From the NCBI GenBank assembly GCA_002751075.1, contig NAOQ01000025.1:176243-216560 (forward strand): a DNA stretch of 40,318 nt, written 5' to 3'. Shown piece after piece: positions 13,259 through 23,329 of the stretch. The first letter of the stretch is position 1; every line of letters starts with the position of its first letter. A program made the position numbers and the translations under genes. The notes beneath the pieces are model-generated. The model saw only the letters and a list, made by a program, of their open reading frames with translations, made no database searches and had not been told where the DNA came from. Source of the stretch: Ichthyophonus hoferi. Its lineage: Eukaryota > Opisthokonta > Ichthyosporea > Ichthyophonida > Ichthyophonidae.

Positions 13259-16200
13259 TACATACTATCATACATACTATCATGCATATATATATATACA
13301 TACATACTATCCTACATACATACATACATACATACATACTATCATACATACAGAAATACAAACATTGCCTTACCTCTTTATTGTTTGGTCTTTCTTTTGA
13401 TTGGTTACATTTAACTGTTTTACAATGTCTTCAAATCTGCGTCAGGTAAACGATTGATTATATTACCAGCCTTGGACTTTTAATTGATATGAAACTAAAA
13501 TCAAAAGTAAGGATTAAGATATAATGACTCTAGTATATTTATATATATAATTCAATTGGTAGTAGCTTTACTATAGTTGCATGCATTTAATTCTATTCAC
13601 ATATGTTTCACCGAGTGAAGTAGACCGTAGCACAAGCACACTACAACTGAATATAATAAAATATAATAAAATACAATACAATAAAATATGATATAATACA
13701 ATGAAATATAATATAATTCACGTTAATATAATATAAGAGAGTATAATATAATAGAGAACAGCACAGCATAGCATAGGAACTTATTCCCACTAAATCGTTA
13801 TATACAAATATATATAGTGGGTGTATTATATATATATATTTAGTGTATGAAATGTATGGCTGTGTATGTGCTGAAGGGTATATGAAGTTACATGTAAGAT
13901 ATACACATATACTTCCATACACATACCTGTGCAATTCTACTTCATTTTTATTCTTTGTATCCTTCACATTATTAACCTTATCTTCAAGACTTTATTGGGC
14001 AAATATCATTAGTTTACTGCTCAGAAAGGGAGGTGAGACAAGGGTATATAGAAGGGTATTGGCTCATAATAGTTTAAATAAGCAAAGAGATTAAGCCTAA
14101 TAAAGACCATGGATTGGTTATAATTACTAAGCTTTTTCTTAATGTTTAACAAATGGCGATTATGGACTAACTTGCTTGGCAAATGCACAAATACATGTAC
14201 ACATCGGTCCTACATTTATATTATCATACATTTATAAAAAATATCATACATACGTACTACCATACGTACTACTATACATACCCACATACATACATACATA
14301 CATACTATCACACATAACCTCACCTTTTTATGGTTTCGTCTTGCTTTTTATTGGTTACCTTTAAGTGTTGTATATTATTTGCCAATCTGTGTCAAGGAGA
14401 CTCCATTAAATACATTGCTAGCCTTGTTTTTTAATAGATATTAAGACATTATGAAAATAGTATAGGCATATATATAATTCAATTGACAATAGCTATACTA
14501 TCATTATGCTTCTTGTATCTATTCCTTGCCCATATCGTTCATCTAGAAGAGCAGGATACACCACAACATAAATTTATATAATATAGTATAGTATATTATT
14601 AGATGGTATAGTATATCATAATATAATATAAGTATAAATATAACACATAGCATAACATAACATAACATAACATAACACAATATAACACAACATAGCATAG
14701 CATAACATAACATAACATAACATAACATAACATAACACAACACAACATAACACAACACAACACAACATAACACAACACAACACAACATAACNNNNNNNNN
14801 NNNNNNNNNNNNNNNNNNNNNNNNNNNNNNNNNNNNNNNNNNNNNNNNNNNNNNNNNNNNNNNNNNNNNNNNNNNNNNNNNNNNNNNNNNNNNNNNNNNN
14901 NNNNNNNNNNNNNNNNNNNNNNNNNNNNNNNNNNNNNNNNNNNNNNNNNNNNNNNNNNNNNNNNNNNNNNNNNNNNNNNNNNNNNNNNNNNNNNNNNNNN
15001 NNNNNNNNNNNNNNNNNNNNNNNNNNNNNNNNNNNNNNNNNNNNNNNNNNNNNNNNNNNNNNNNNNNNNNNNNNNNNNNNNNNNNNNNNNNNNNNNNNNN
15101 NNNNNNNNNNNNNNNNNNNNNNNNNNNNNNNNNNNNNNNNNNNNNNNNNNNNNNNNNNNNNNNNNNNNNNNNNNNNNNNNNNNNNNNNNNNNNNNNNNNN
15201 NNNNNNNNNNNNNNNNNNNNNNNNNNNNNNNNNNNNNNNNNNNNNNNNNNNNNNNNNNNNNNNNNNNNNNNNNNNNNNNNNNNNNNNNNNNNNNNNNNNN
15301 NNNNNNNNNNNNNNNNNNNNNNNNNNNNNNNNNNNNNNNNNNNNNNNNNNNNNNNNNNNNNNNNNNNNNNNNNNNNNNNNNNNNNNNNNNNNNNNNNNNN
15401 NNNNNNNNNNNNNNNNNNNNNNNNNNNNNNNNNNNNNNNNNNNNNNNNNNNNNNNNNNNNNNNNNNNNNNNNNNNNNNNNNNNNNNNNNNNNNNNNNNNN
15501 NNNNNNNNNNNNNNNNNNNNNNNNNNNNNNNNNNNNNNNNNNNNNNNNNNNNNNNNNNNNNNNNNNNNNNNNNNNNNNNNNNNNNNNNNNNNNNNNNNNN
15601 NNNNNNNNNNNNNNNNNNNNNNNNNNNNNNNNNNNNNNNNNNNNNNNNNNNNNNNNNNNNNNNNNNNNNNNNNNNNNNNCAGCACAACACAACAGCACAC
15701 TGGACCTACTCTAATTTTACAGCATAAGCCTCTTGTAACTTATGAAGCATTTCTAATTTCACTTGTTCAAACCTATGTTCGCTCTCTGCCTTTGCCTGTA
15801 GTATTTTCTCTTGTAGTTGTTTTTGTTTTTGTTCATCATTCTCCTTGTTGGTTTCTGATAGTGCTGTAAGGTCCTGCGATGCCTGCATAGAAATGGTGTA
15901 TATGTTACTATAGTAGTATAGTAGTATAGTATTATAGTATTATGGGTAGTATTATAACATACAAGACATATTTGGTTCTATTTTACTATTCATAATTGTC
16001 TTTTTGATATGTTTTATTTTCTATAGATAATATATATGTGTGTGTACATGTGTAGGTAGGCTTATGTGTGAATGTAATGGTTAACTATAAGTGTATTTCT
16101 ATGCATGTGTATGTTTTGTATGATCCCACACACATATATTCATACTTATATACACCTTAATTGCAGTTATTCTAACACACACACATATATATATATATAT

Positions 16201-19200
16201 ATATGAAAGTATACATATATATTTATTCCAGGTGCAGTTCATAAAGATAATATATTACTCATTATGCATATCAAAACACAGGGTTTGAAATACTGATAAA
16301 TAATGATTGGTCACTACCATCACACCCACATCAAAATAAATACCAATGCTCACCTTCCGACTTTCACTCAGAGCCAATTCATGTACAGCTGCCTCGTCAC
16401 TATAAGAAGCTATAACCGCTTCCTGCTCGCGTTGCTAGGGAAAAGAATGAAGATGTTGTTATGGGATTTACGTGTAACCAGTCCTCCAATGAAACAGAAT
16501 CTATATATAAATAACCTTGTATAATTGGATGATATGAGGGTGAGAAGAAAATAATTTAATACTTGTAATATGATCAAAGGGTTGAATAAATAGAACTATA
16601 CTATGCTCATCTAGCAGTTATACAGCATTCATGGCATATATGTAACAGTAGCATAATACATACATATATACATATAGATATACATATATGCATACATATA
16701 TATATATATATATACATAATTATACATATACAAATATATACATATACATATACTTATTCATACACATATACATATATATATATATGATATTATCATCCTA
16801 TAATAATATATGATAATATATAACACTGCGTTAGTCTTACTTTAATATCTAATCGGTTTAAAAGTTCGGACAGGCGTTCAATCAGCTCACAGCCTGTATT
16901 TAACTGTTTCTGTTGATTGGATAATTACTTATGTCAGCCTCACTATTGTAGTCAAGGCTTATATCTTGTTCTTTACGCATATAGTGTGTGTGTTCAAGTT
17001 ACTAGATATGAATTATAGTGGTAGTTTTTGTTTAATTATCTCCATTAACATCTCTTTAGAAACCATACTGTATATATATATATATTAATATGTATATGCA
17101 TATACTATATGAATTTGCTTATAATAAGCTTTTTTATTACTTTTTTAAAGAAATTCACATATACATGCATATATACATGCATATAGCAACAGATATAAAA
17201 AACAAATAGCCAATTATAATGCAATCTAAGAATACCTGTAGGGCAACAGTTGAGATCCCTCTGGAATTTTTGATTGGTTTAAATCCTCTGGCTTCAATGA
17301 GGAGGGTCTGTATATGTGATTTCTTTGGAGCTGGTTCTTTGCTGAATTTATATTTGTATAGGTACAGTGGGTATGGGCGTATAGGTGTGTGTGTATGTTT
17401 ATAAATGTTTGTATATGTATGTATGTGTGTAATATTATCGGAATGATAGTAAGGATAGTGGTACATTGGTTGGCTTGGTTGATATGTATATGCGGCTGTG
17501 TCATATGCAACTATATCAGAACCTATCGATAAAGGTATATGCCCATATAAAGATACATTATGACGTATATAGGATCATATATATATATGGAAAATTCCAT
17601 CATGTTAGAGAAAGGTAAAACAAAAAAAAATACAAATGAATAGATGGAAAGATGAATGAGTGGGTGAGATAAGATTGATAAAAATAAAAAACATATTTGG
17701 TTGATGAAAAATGAATATGCAAAATAATGATAAACTAAAAAAGAAAAAAATAACAGTAGACTGATCAATAGAAAAAAGGTTCACTTGGTATACTATATAA
17801 TGAAAACTTAAATGTAAATTTGGTATGTTATTGACGGTTTAAAATCTATCAGTTTATTGGATGCATATCATATGAAACAATTTTAAACCCGTGCAAGCAA
17901 CTTAATAAGAAATAATATAAAACCTGCTATGAAATACAGTGCATTTGAAATTTTATTTATAGAGTATAAGTAGTATATTATAAATTATAATTAAGAATCA
18001 TACCCAGTTGGAACGATCATACATCAATCACATATCAAACTCACTTGCACTCCATTTCATTGGAAGACGATGGGGCTTGAACTAGAGGCTGTCCTTGTCG
18101 ATAAGAAAAATATATATTATATATACTGATTAGTGCAACGTTACACACACTAGACACTATAATAGTATCCTCCTGTTATGAATATTCTAACAATCTAATT
18201 CCTCATTGACGTGTAATCACTCATTATTATTGCCTGCCTCCTTGAGATTGGCTCTATTTCTCTAATTATTAATTGGTTAATTTTAAATAAACAAAAATAC
18301 AGACGAATAGGTTTATACTGTATAAGATTGCACCAATAGAAACCCGCCAGTAGCAGAATATGATGCCGAATCAGATTGACAGGTTACTTCTATATCAATC
18401 AATGAGCCACATTTTGACTAAGACTGCTTAAGCTCGTTGCTAAGGAGAAACATAATAATCGGTTTCTATAATTGGTTGGCTAGCCTACCTTGCATGATTT
18501 GACAAACACGCCGCAGTCTGGATCACAATCAAAGTAGAGGATACCATTAACACTGCCGTCATTCTAGGAGAGGGAGAGGGAGAAGAAAAGGGAGAAGAAG
18601 GGAAGGAGAAGAGAGAGAAATAAAAAGAATAATAGATAGAGTAATTGAAGTGTGACAGGTATATCACAGGTCCTTGTTATTTTCCATGCTCCAATAATTA
18701 CCCTGAATTAAAATTTACTACCAATTATACCTGCTTTCCCAAAGATTCCAAATCCTTGGAAGCATAATTTATATATGCAGGGACAACCAATCGCCAACGG
18801 TTATTTCTCTCTTTATAACACCATGTTTTAATTGGCTTAATCACAATAAAAATAGAGATGTGGAGAAGGAATAAATAGATATTATACATGGAACAGTACA
18901 GCCAATAAAGTAAATAGATTAAGATTATATATAGACAATTATAGTCATAGACAAGTATAGTCATTGAGGTAGATATATAATAAAATAATTTTTATGTATC
19001 TTAATATTAATATTCTATACACTTATGACAAGCACAGGCAGTTAGAAATGAGAGATGCAACCAATTAGAAATGAAATCAATCCACAATATCGTGATACCT
19101 ATCCAATCATAGTACCCTGACATACCTTGCCCCCTCCTTGCGGTAATTCTACTCCACACCACATACCACTAGCAAAGCTATAGGCCAATAATATGTTAGC

Positions 19201-19815
19201 CTTAAATTCTAATTAATCAATCCTAAGTCTCTGAGGTTGTATATTGTGGTTTGTATGTGTTTAATTATATGTATATGTATATGTATATGTATTTTTACGT
19301 GCAAATGTGTTTGTGCGTATATGCATGTGTATATGTATACCGGTATAGGTATGTATAAATCTATGTCTCTAGGTACCGTGTATACGTTCATGCGTAGAGG
19401 TATGTGTATTGTGTTTATATGTATATGTATAAGCCTGTGTATGTTTATCTGTATGTATATGTATGCATATCTGTATGTGTATATGTGTATGTATATCTGT
19501 ATAGACATGTGTATATGCATAAGTATATATGTATAGACATGTGTATATGCATAAGTATATATGTGTTTATATGTATGCATTAATACAAACACAAACATGA
19601 ACCTCAACCTACCTTGTAGTGCCATAAAACCTTAATATACCCACTCTATTCCCTTCCAAACTCACTTCCCGCCCGATATATCGTGTATAATTTATCACAT
19701 CTTTATAACCAGTCGTCTTGGTCTGAATGGACCTTGGAGGGGTTGATCTCGTTAAATTTGGTTTTGCTTTATCAGGGGTACGTAGTAGTGAGGGAGTCTG
19801 GTTGACGCCAAACAT
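7400..19815 (-). CDS. CLIP-like CAP-Gly/coiled-coil microtubule-binding protein
   Basis: Exons from 5' to 3': 19815-19613, 19177-19126, 18563-18489, 18088-18045, 17341-17236, 16909-16841, 16434-16354, 15882-15721, [N gap], eleven 63-nt exons from 14386 to 9566, then 9050-8975, 8827-8672, 8143-8093 and 7507-7400 (stop TAA). The ATG at 19815 has an in-frame stop about 30 nt upstream. Exons 1-3 join into one CAP-Gly domain at residues about 47-108: GREVSLEGNRVGILRFYG, then GMWCGVELPQGGG joined to KNDGSVNGILYF. This fold binds C-terminal EEY/F motifs of tubulin and end-binding proteins. A Ser/Pro/Lys linker follows, then a long Gln/Glu/Lys-rich coiled coil and a short Gly/Lys end (GTPGKNEK). Only one CAP-Gly domain is seen, whereas vertebrate CLIP1 has two; a p150Glued-like or other single-CAP-Gly protein is possible. 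The start of exon 17341-17236 and the 8143 acceptor (CAGAG, two choices) are phase-based guesses. At least one exon must lie in the gap, because phase changes from 0 to 2 across it. Confidence 0.85.
11702..11762 (+). repeat. (TTTTTTCA)n short tandem repeat
   Basis: About six imperfect copies of a T-rich unit ending in CA, inside an intron of the minus-strand array between cassettes. Confidence 0.8.
12689..12740 (+). repeat. (AATAT)n pentanucleotide microsatellite
   Basis: Near-perfect 5-bp tandem repeat in the intron between an X exon (12877) and the downstream Y exon (12465) of the array. Confidence 0.9.
13118..13360 (+). repeat. (CATA)n tetranucleotide microsatellite
   Basis: Long run of CATA units broken by TATC and TATATA, just beside the Y exon 13374-13436. 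It keeps frames open on both strands (Tyr/Ile/His/Thr or Met/Tyr/Val/Cys), which is low-complexity artefact. Related shorter runs lie at about 12290-12350 and 14280-14305, the matching place in neighbouring cassettes. Confidence 0.9.
14641..14791 (+). repeat. (CATAA/CACAA)n pentanucleotide array running into the gap
   Basis: A 5-bp tandem repeat of CATAA units grading into CACAA units. It stops at the first N. The same CACAA type resumes at once after the gap (15680-15700), so the gap most likely lies inside this array. Confidence 0.9.
14792..15679. other. assembly gap (888 N)
   Basis: Unknown bases inside the CAP-Gly gene. The upstream exon ends in phase 0 (15721) and the next visible one starts in phase 2 (14386), so the gap should hide at least one exon with phases 0 to 2, possibly more 63-nt cassettes. 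Open frames spanning the Ns are meaningless. Confidence 0.95.
15721..15882 (-). CDS. 162-nt coiled-coil exon of the CAP-Gly gene
   Basis: Largest coiled-coil exon of the gene. It has phase 0 at both ends, acceptor TATGCAG and donor GTAAAA. It encodes 54 residues very rich in Gln, Glu and Lys, and lies just upstream, in the transcript, of the gap and the 63-nt exon array. It belongs to the gene listed at 7400-19815. Confidence 0.8.
16660..16790 (+). repeat. (TA)n/(CATATA)n simple repeat
   Basis: Mixed dinucleotide and hexanucleotide A/T repeat in an intron of the CAP-Gly gene, between exons 16841-16909 and 16354-16434. Confidence 0.8.
18565..18625 (+). repeat. GA-rich (GGGAGA)n tract
   Basis: Purine-rich imperfect GGAGA/GGGAGA run on the plus strand. 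On the minus coding strand it is the pyrimidine tract directly before the CTCCTAG acceptor of the exon at 18563, so it probably serves as a long polypyrimidine tract. Confidence 0.75.
19250..19570 (+). repeat. (TGTATA)n-type degenerate repeat in first intron of CAP-Gly gene
   Basis: TATGTA/TGTATA-type units fill most of the intron between the first and second coding exons (19613 and 19177). Open frames on both strands are Tyr/Ile/Met/Cys-rich repeat artefacts. Confidence 0.75.
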
Positions 19816-20592
19816 GGTTTCATTTATAATAGTTCGAAGTTAAAAAATAATTTTTAGTTAAGATAATAGTATATATAAAACTCAATTATTAATATATGTA
19901 TGCTATAGTGGTGAGTAAGTAAGAGAACTATAAATATAAATACAACACAATACTATAATAAATACAATATAAAATATAAAACATAAAAACTATAAATAAA
20001 AATATCATAGTATTGTGTATAAACAAATTAAAAGACAACATAGGGCTAGCATATACATACGATGATCTCTTTGCATATTTTTCTATTTTTAGAAATGCTT
20101 GCAAGTACGAATAGGGAAACACACTTTTATATTCATATTATAAGATATTATAATTCTATGTAAAATTAAACATTACCTCTTCATTTATTAATTATATTGT
20201 TATTGATGTTATTTTTTATTATTTTTATTTTCTAAAATTAAATATTCGTAAATATTTGTAGTTTTATGACGATTTTAGTATTGTTTTTTTGTTCTTCCAT
20301 AGATCAAATGACATTTCAAAGAATTCACAAAGAAATATAAGACTAGGCCTCATAGTATAGTATAAACACTGGACGTTGATATGTGTTACATTATATGCAC
20401 CACAATATTGCTATTAACCACTACTATTAATTAATAATATTTACTATCCTTACTATCCTTACTATAATTACTACTATTTACATATATTCGGCTGACCTTT
20501 TCCCTATATCAATTATCACCAGTTATACTCTCTCTTTCTACTATTCTCTACCAAGTATTATTCTACTTGCATCATATTTTATAAACGAAATA
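19816..20592. promoter_or_regulatory. head-to-head intergenic region, likely divergent promoters
   Basis: About 780 bp separates the ATG of the CAP-Gly gene (minus, 19815) from the ATG of INO80C (plus, 20593). Both 5' ends and promoters must lie here. It is AT-rich with many T runs (20200-20300). No single TATA or Inr element stands out against the background. Confidence 0.5.
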
Positions 20593-22881
20593 ATGAGTAG
20601 CACACGCAATAAAAGAAAACCTACTACATCAAAGGGGCCTGTGTTTCTAAAGAAAACAAGACAGAATGATGTAGGTGTAGTTTTAGTTGCGGTTGTGGGT
20701 GTGTGTATTTAGTCCTTGACTGTGAGGAAAGACAAGTAGTAAATTTGTGTGAGAAAATAAATGTAATTAAATGCAACAACAGGTGATAGATGGGTTGAAT
20801 GGTATGGATATATGTGGAGGTTTAGAGAATATGAGTGGATTTTCAATAGGAAAAATAGAAGCAGATAGACGTAGATGTTTGGGAAAGGAGAAATGGTATA
20901 GGAGAATGTATGTGAATATCGCATATATACATACTACTATACATAATATCATACTACCATGCATACTTATATATACGCATAGTATCATATAAGATATAAC
21001 ACCGTATACTTCAGTGTATATGTTTCATGACCATATGGATTGACAATTAAGTCATCTGAGGTCTACATGGTTTAAATTTATCCACATAGAACTGTGTATG
21101 ATAGGTGTATATTTTAGGTTTATAGGATTACCTACTATTACTATCGCTATTACTACTACTACTACGTTACTATTACTATTATTATTATTATTATTATTAC
21201 TATCTATTAATATCACTATTACTATTCCTACTCCTATCCCGCAAACATTTTAACAGATAATAGTATCTAGCTAAGATTTTCAATTATTTGCATCACTATC
21301 GATTACTAATTACCATTAATTACCACTACCCTTCCTTACTAACACCATTCACTTTCCCTTCCCCTCTTACCACTCTCTCTTGCACACATTATTATTATTT
21401 CTTATTTTTTTTCCCATTTCTTTCTCTCTATTTATTGTTTTCTCTATAATATCCACCCCTATTTATCGTACCCTTTAAACAATATCTAATACAGTCAGAT
21501 ACTGAGACAACCATTCCCTCGAGTCCTATTCCCTCAATATCCAACGATAGGAGACCTTATAAGAATCCAGAATACACAAAGAAGAAAGATAAGAATTTAA
21601 AACAAATACTAACGGCGGAAAAAAATATCAACTGGCCACCCAATACACCTATATGTATGTTATCAGAATGTTATCCTCTGTCACTTTTTTGTTTCATCTT
21701 TGGATCTCTTTCTTTTTCTCTTTATTTCTCTTCTTCTATATCTGTCTCCGTCACTATTACCCTCTCCGTATTTCTTTTTATATTTTATTTTTATTGTGAA
21801 GTTACCTTTTCATTTTGGTGAAACGTATTTCCTTTCTAATAATTCCTTATGTCCTTTCTTTATAGTACGTTTCATGGTCGTTTTTCCTACTAACAATATA
21901 ACAGGAAGAATAAATATTAAGGTGGAGAAGGTGGCCACTAATGTATGTGGTAATATACAATCAACCCAAAATATATAACCCTACATTGGCACTGAAAGAA
22001 CATAACTTGTAGAGGAGCATTAAATAGAGTGTGGGAAATACATGATGTGTTATGTATATAAGCTTTCAGCTTCCTATTGGAGATAAAAAAGAGGCAATGA
22101 GTGTGATACAAGTATCAAATTGCAAAACAAGTTTTATTCATGTGTGTTTATGGCAGTAAGTCTCAATGAGAGCAACATAAAAATGTCTATAATATAATGC
22201 ATACAATAAATATGTGTTAATGTTTTGCTTCTATATACCTGAAGGGACTTATTAAGAAAAGAAAAAAAGTTGTATATTAAGACGAATGTAGGTGTAGGTG
22301 TAATACCATTTATATAGTACAGTGTATGAAATTGACAGAATAACTTCATTGTGTTTTTCTAAACATAAACACAAAACAACATTGTTATATGGTGGTTATA
22401 ATCACTTGAATAGATATGTTTTGTTTTTACTTTCTTGTATATTTGTTTATGTTGAACTTGTGCCACTACTAATTATTATTGTATTACCCTATTCCCATAT
22501 AGATTCATCTATAGAAGCGCCTCCCTCATTAAAGCCAGGAAATAAATACTGTGACTTGACAGGATTACCGGTATATTATACTATCCTGATACTAATCCCT
22601 CACTCCTTTGTCTCTGTCTCTCCACATTCACAGTTATCTATATACTTACAAATACATACTTGCTTATATACTATCATAATATTATACCATCATACACACA
22701 AGCATGGGTAAATTTACTCACACATTTTTTTTTTCCATAACAGGCCAATTATACCGAGCCTCGAACCAAAATTCGCTATCACAGTTTAGTTGAATATCAA
22801 AAAATACAAGATATACCTGATGATGTAGCTAGAGAATATATTGCTCTAAGGAATGTGGCTTTGGAAACATTCCTACAGTAG
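20593..22881 (+). CDS. INO80C: INO80 complex subunit C (IES6-type, YL1 C-terminal domain)
   Basis: Exons 20593-20670, 21495-21654, 22503-22570 and 22744-22881 (stop TAG) join in phases 0, 1 and 0 to give 147 residues, somewhat shorter than human INO80C (about 190). The N-terminus is basic and Ser/Thr-rich (MSSTRNKRKPTTSKGP). The family core follows: RRPYKNPEY, NLKQILTAEKNINWPPNTP (about 60-78), then the YL1 C-terminal motif IEAPPSLKPGNKYCDLTGLP (83-102) continued by ANYTEPRTKIRYHSLVEY in the last exon. The first CSB/IES6-type cysteine position (KYCD) is kept. In other eukaryotes this subunit binds Arp5 and couples ATPase activity to nucleosome sliding in the nucleus. All splice sites are GT-AG. 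It lies head to head with the CAP-Gly gene, and there is no sign of breakage. Confidence 0.95.
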
Positions 22882-23329
22882 TAATAGTGTATGAATTGTA
22901 TTGAAGAAATGTTATACTATTATGATCGTATATCATACTGTGCATGGATAATTACTGTATAAAACACAATCTAAATTATTTCTGGCTCTAGTATTTCCTT
23001 TTTAAATATATTTTTTTAACCCCGTGTATATCTTTTCAAAAAAAAATTGACTGTTTGATTTGAAAAAATACACAGTAAAACGAAAGAAATGTATCAAAGC
23101 TTATGTTGTATGATCTGATTAATTCAGGTTCGATATTATATTCAGTATACTGATGCGCTAACACCTAATGTGTCTACTAATAAGGTTATTTATATTGAAG
23201 TTATTAAGAGAACACCGCTATTTGCTAACTGAATATTATGTAAAAACTCTAATGCTATAATATACAAACAAGCCACTGTATATGATGCACCTAAGGTAAT
23301 ATGTAATATGTAAATTATTATTCATTTTG

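Larger units (their letters stand above)
9566..14386 (-). repeat. tandem array of eleven 63-nt coiled-coil exons
   Basis: From 5' to 3' on the minus strand: Y 14386-14324, X 13989-13927, Y 13436-13374, X 12939-12877, Y 12465-12403, X 11973-11911, Y 11546-11484, X 11193-11131, X 10753-10691, Y 10382-10320, X-like 9628-9566. Each is exactly 63 nt with phase 2 borders (1 + 60 + 2 nt), so each adds 21 residues. Hydrophobic or core residues fall at positions 1, 5, 8, 12, 15 and 19 (4-3 spacing), so a unit is exactly three heptads. Positions 12 and 15 are mostly Lys or Asn. Introns of the cassettes are also alike: after X a donor GTATGTGTATAG, before X a branch-like CTAAT about 20-25 nt from the CCCAAT(G/A)AAG acceptor. 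This shows DNA-level duplication of roughly 1-kb cassettes. Confidence 0.88.

Noticed and set aside
13106-13414. Overlapping open frames rich in Tyr/Ile/His/Thr or Met/Tyr/Val/Cys
   Set aside because: Product of the (CATA)n microsatellite, readable on both strands.
14543-15700. Open frames of 360-385 codons
   Set aside because: They consist almost entirely of Ns and a pentamer repeat.
18330-18400. Possible exon between the CAP-Gly exons and 18088
   Set aside because: The only open reading needs a phase 1 entry, while the upstream exon ends in phase 0.
18733-18756. Possible 24-nt exon (DLESLGKQ) in the CAP-Gly gene, phase 0 at both ends
   Set aside because: It would split the invariant GK-NDGSV junction of the CAP-Gly domain; the flanking exons join perfectly without it. 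An alternative microexon is not fully excluded.
9500-19200. Many ATTGG/CCAAT motifs in and near introns of the CAP-Gly gene
   Set aside because: About 20 are seen, close to what base composition predicts for both strands, and several lie inside the repeated exons, so no regulatory meaning is claimed.
19209-19625. 138-codon minus-strand frame rich in Tyr/Ile/His
   Set aside because: It is the TGTATA-type intron repeat; only its end overlaps the true first coding exon, and in another frame.
20771-20992. Open frame in the first intron of INO80C, fairly complex sequence
   Set aside because: Its possible splice sites give phases that do not fit the flanking exons, and the product has no INO80C similarity.
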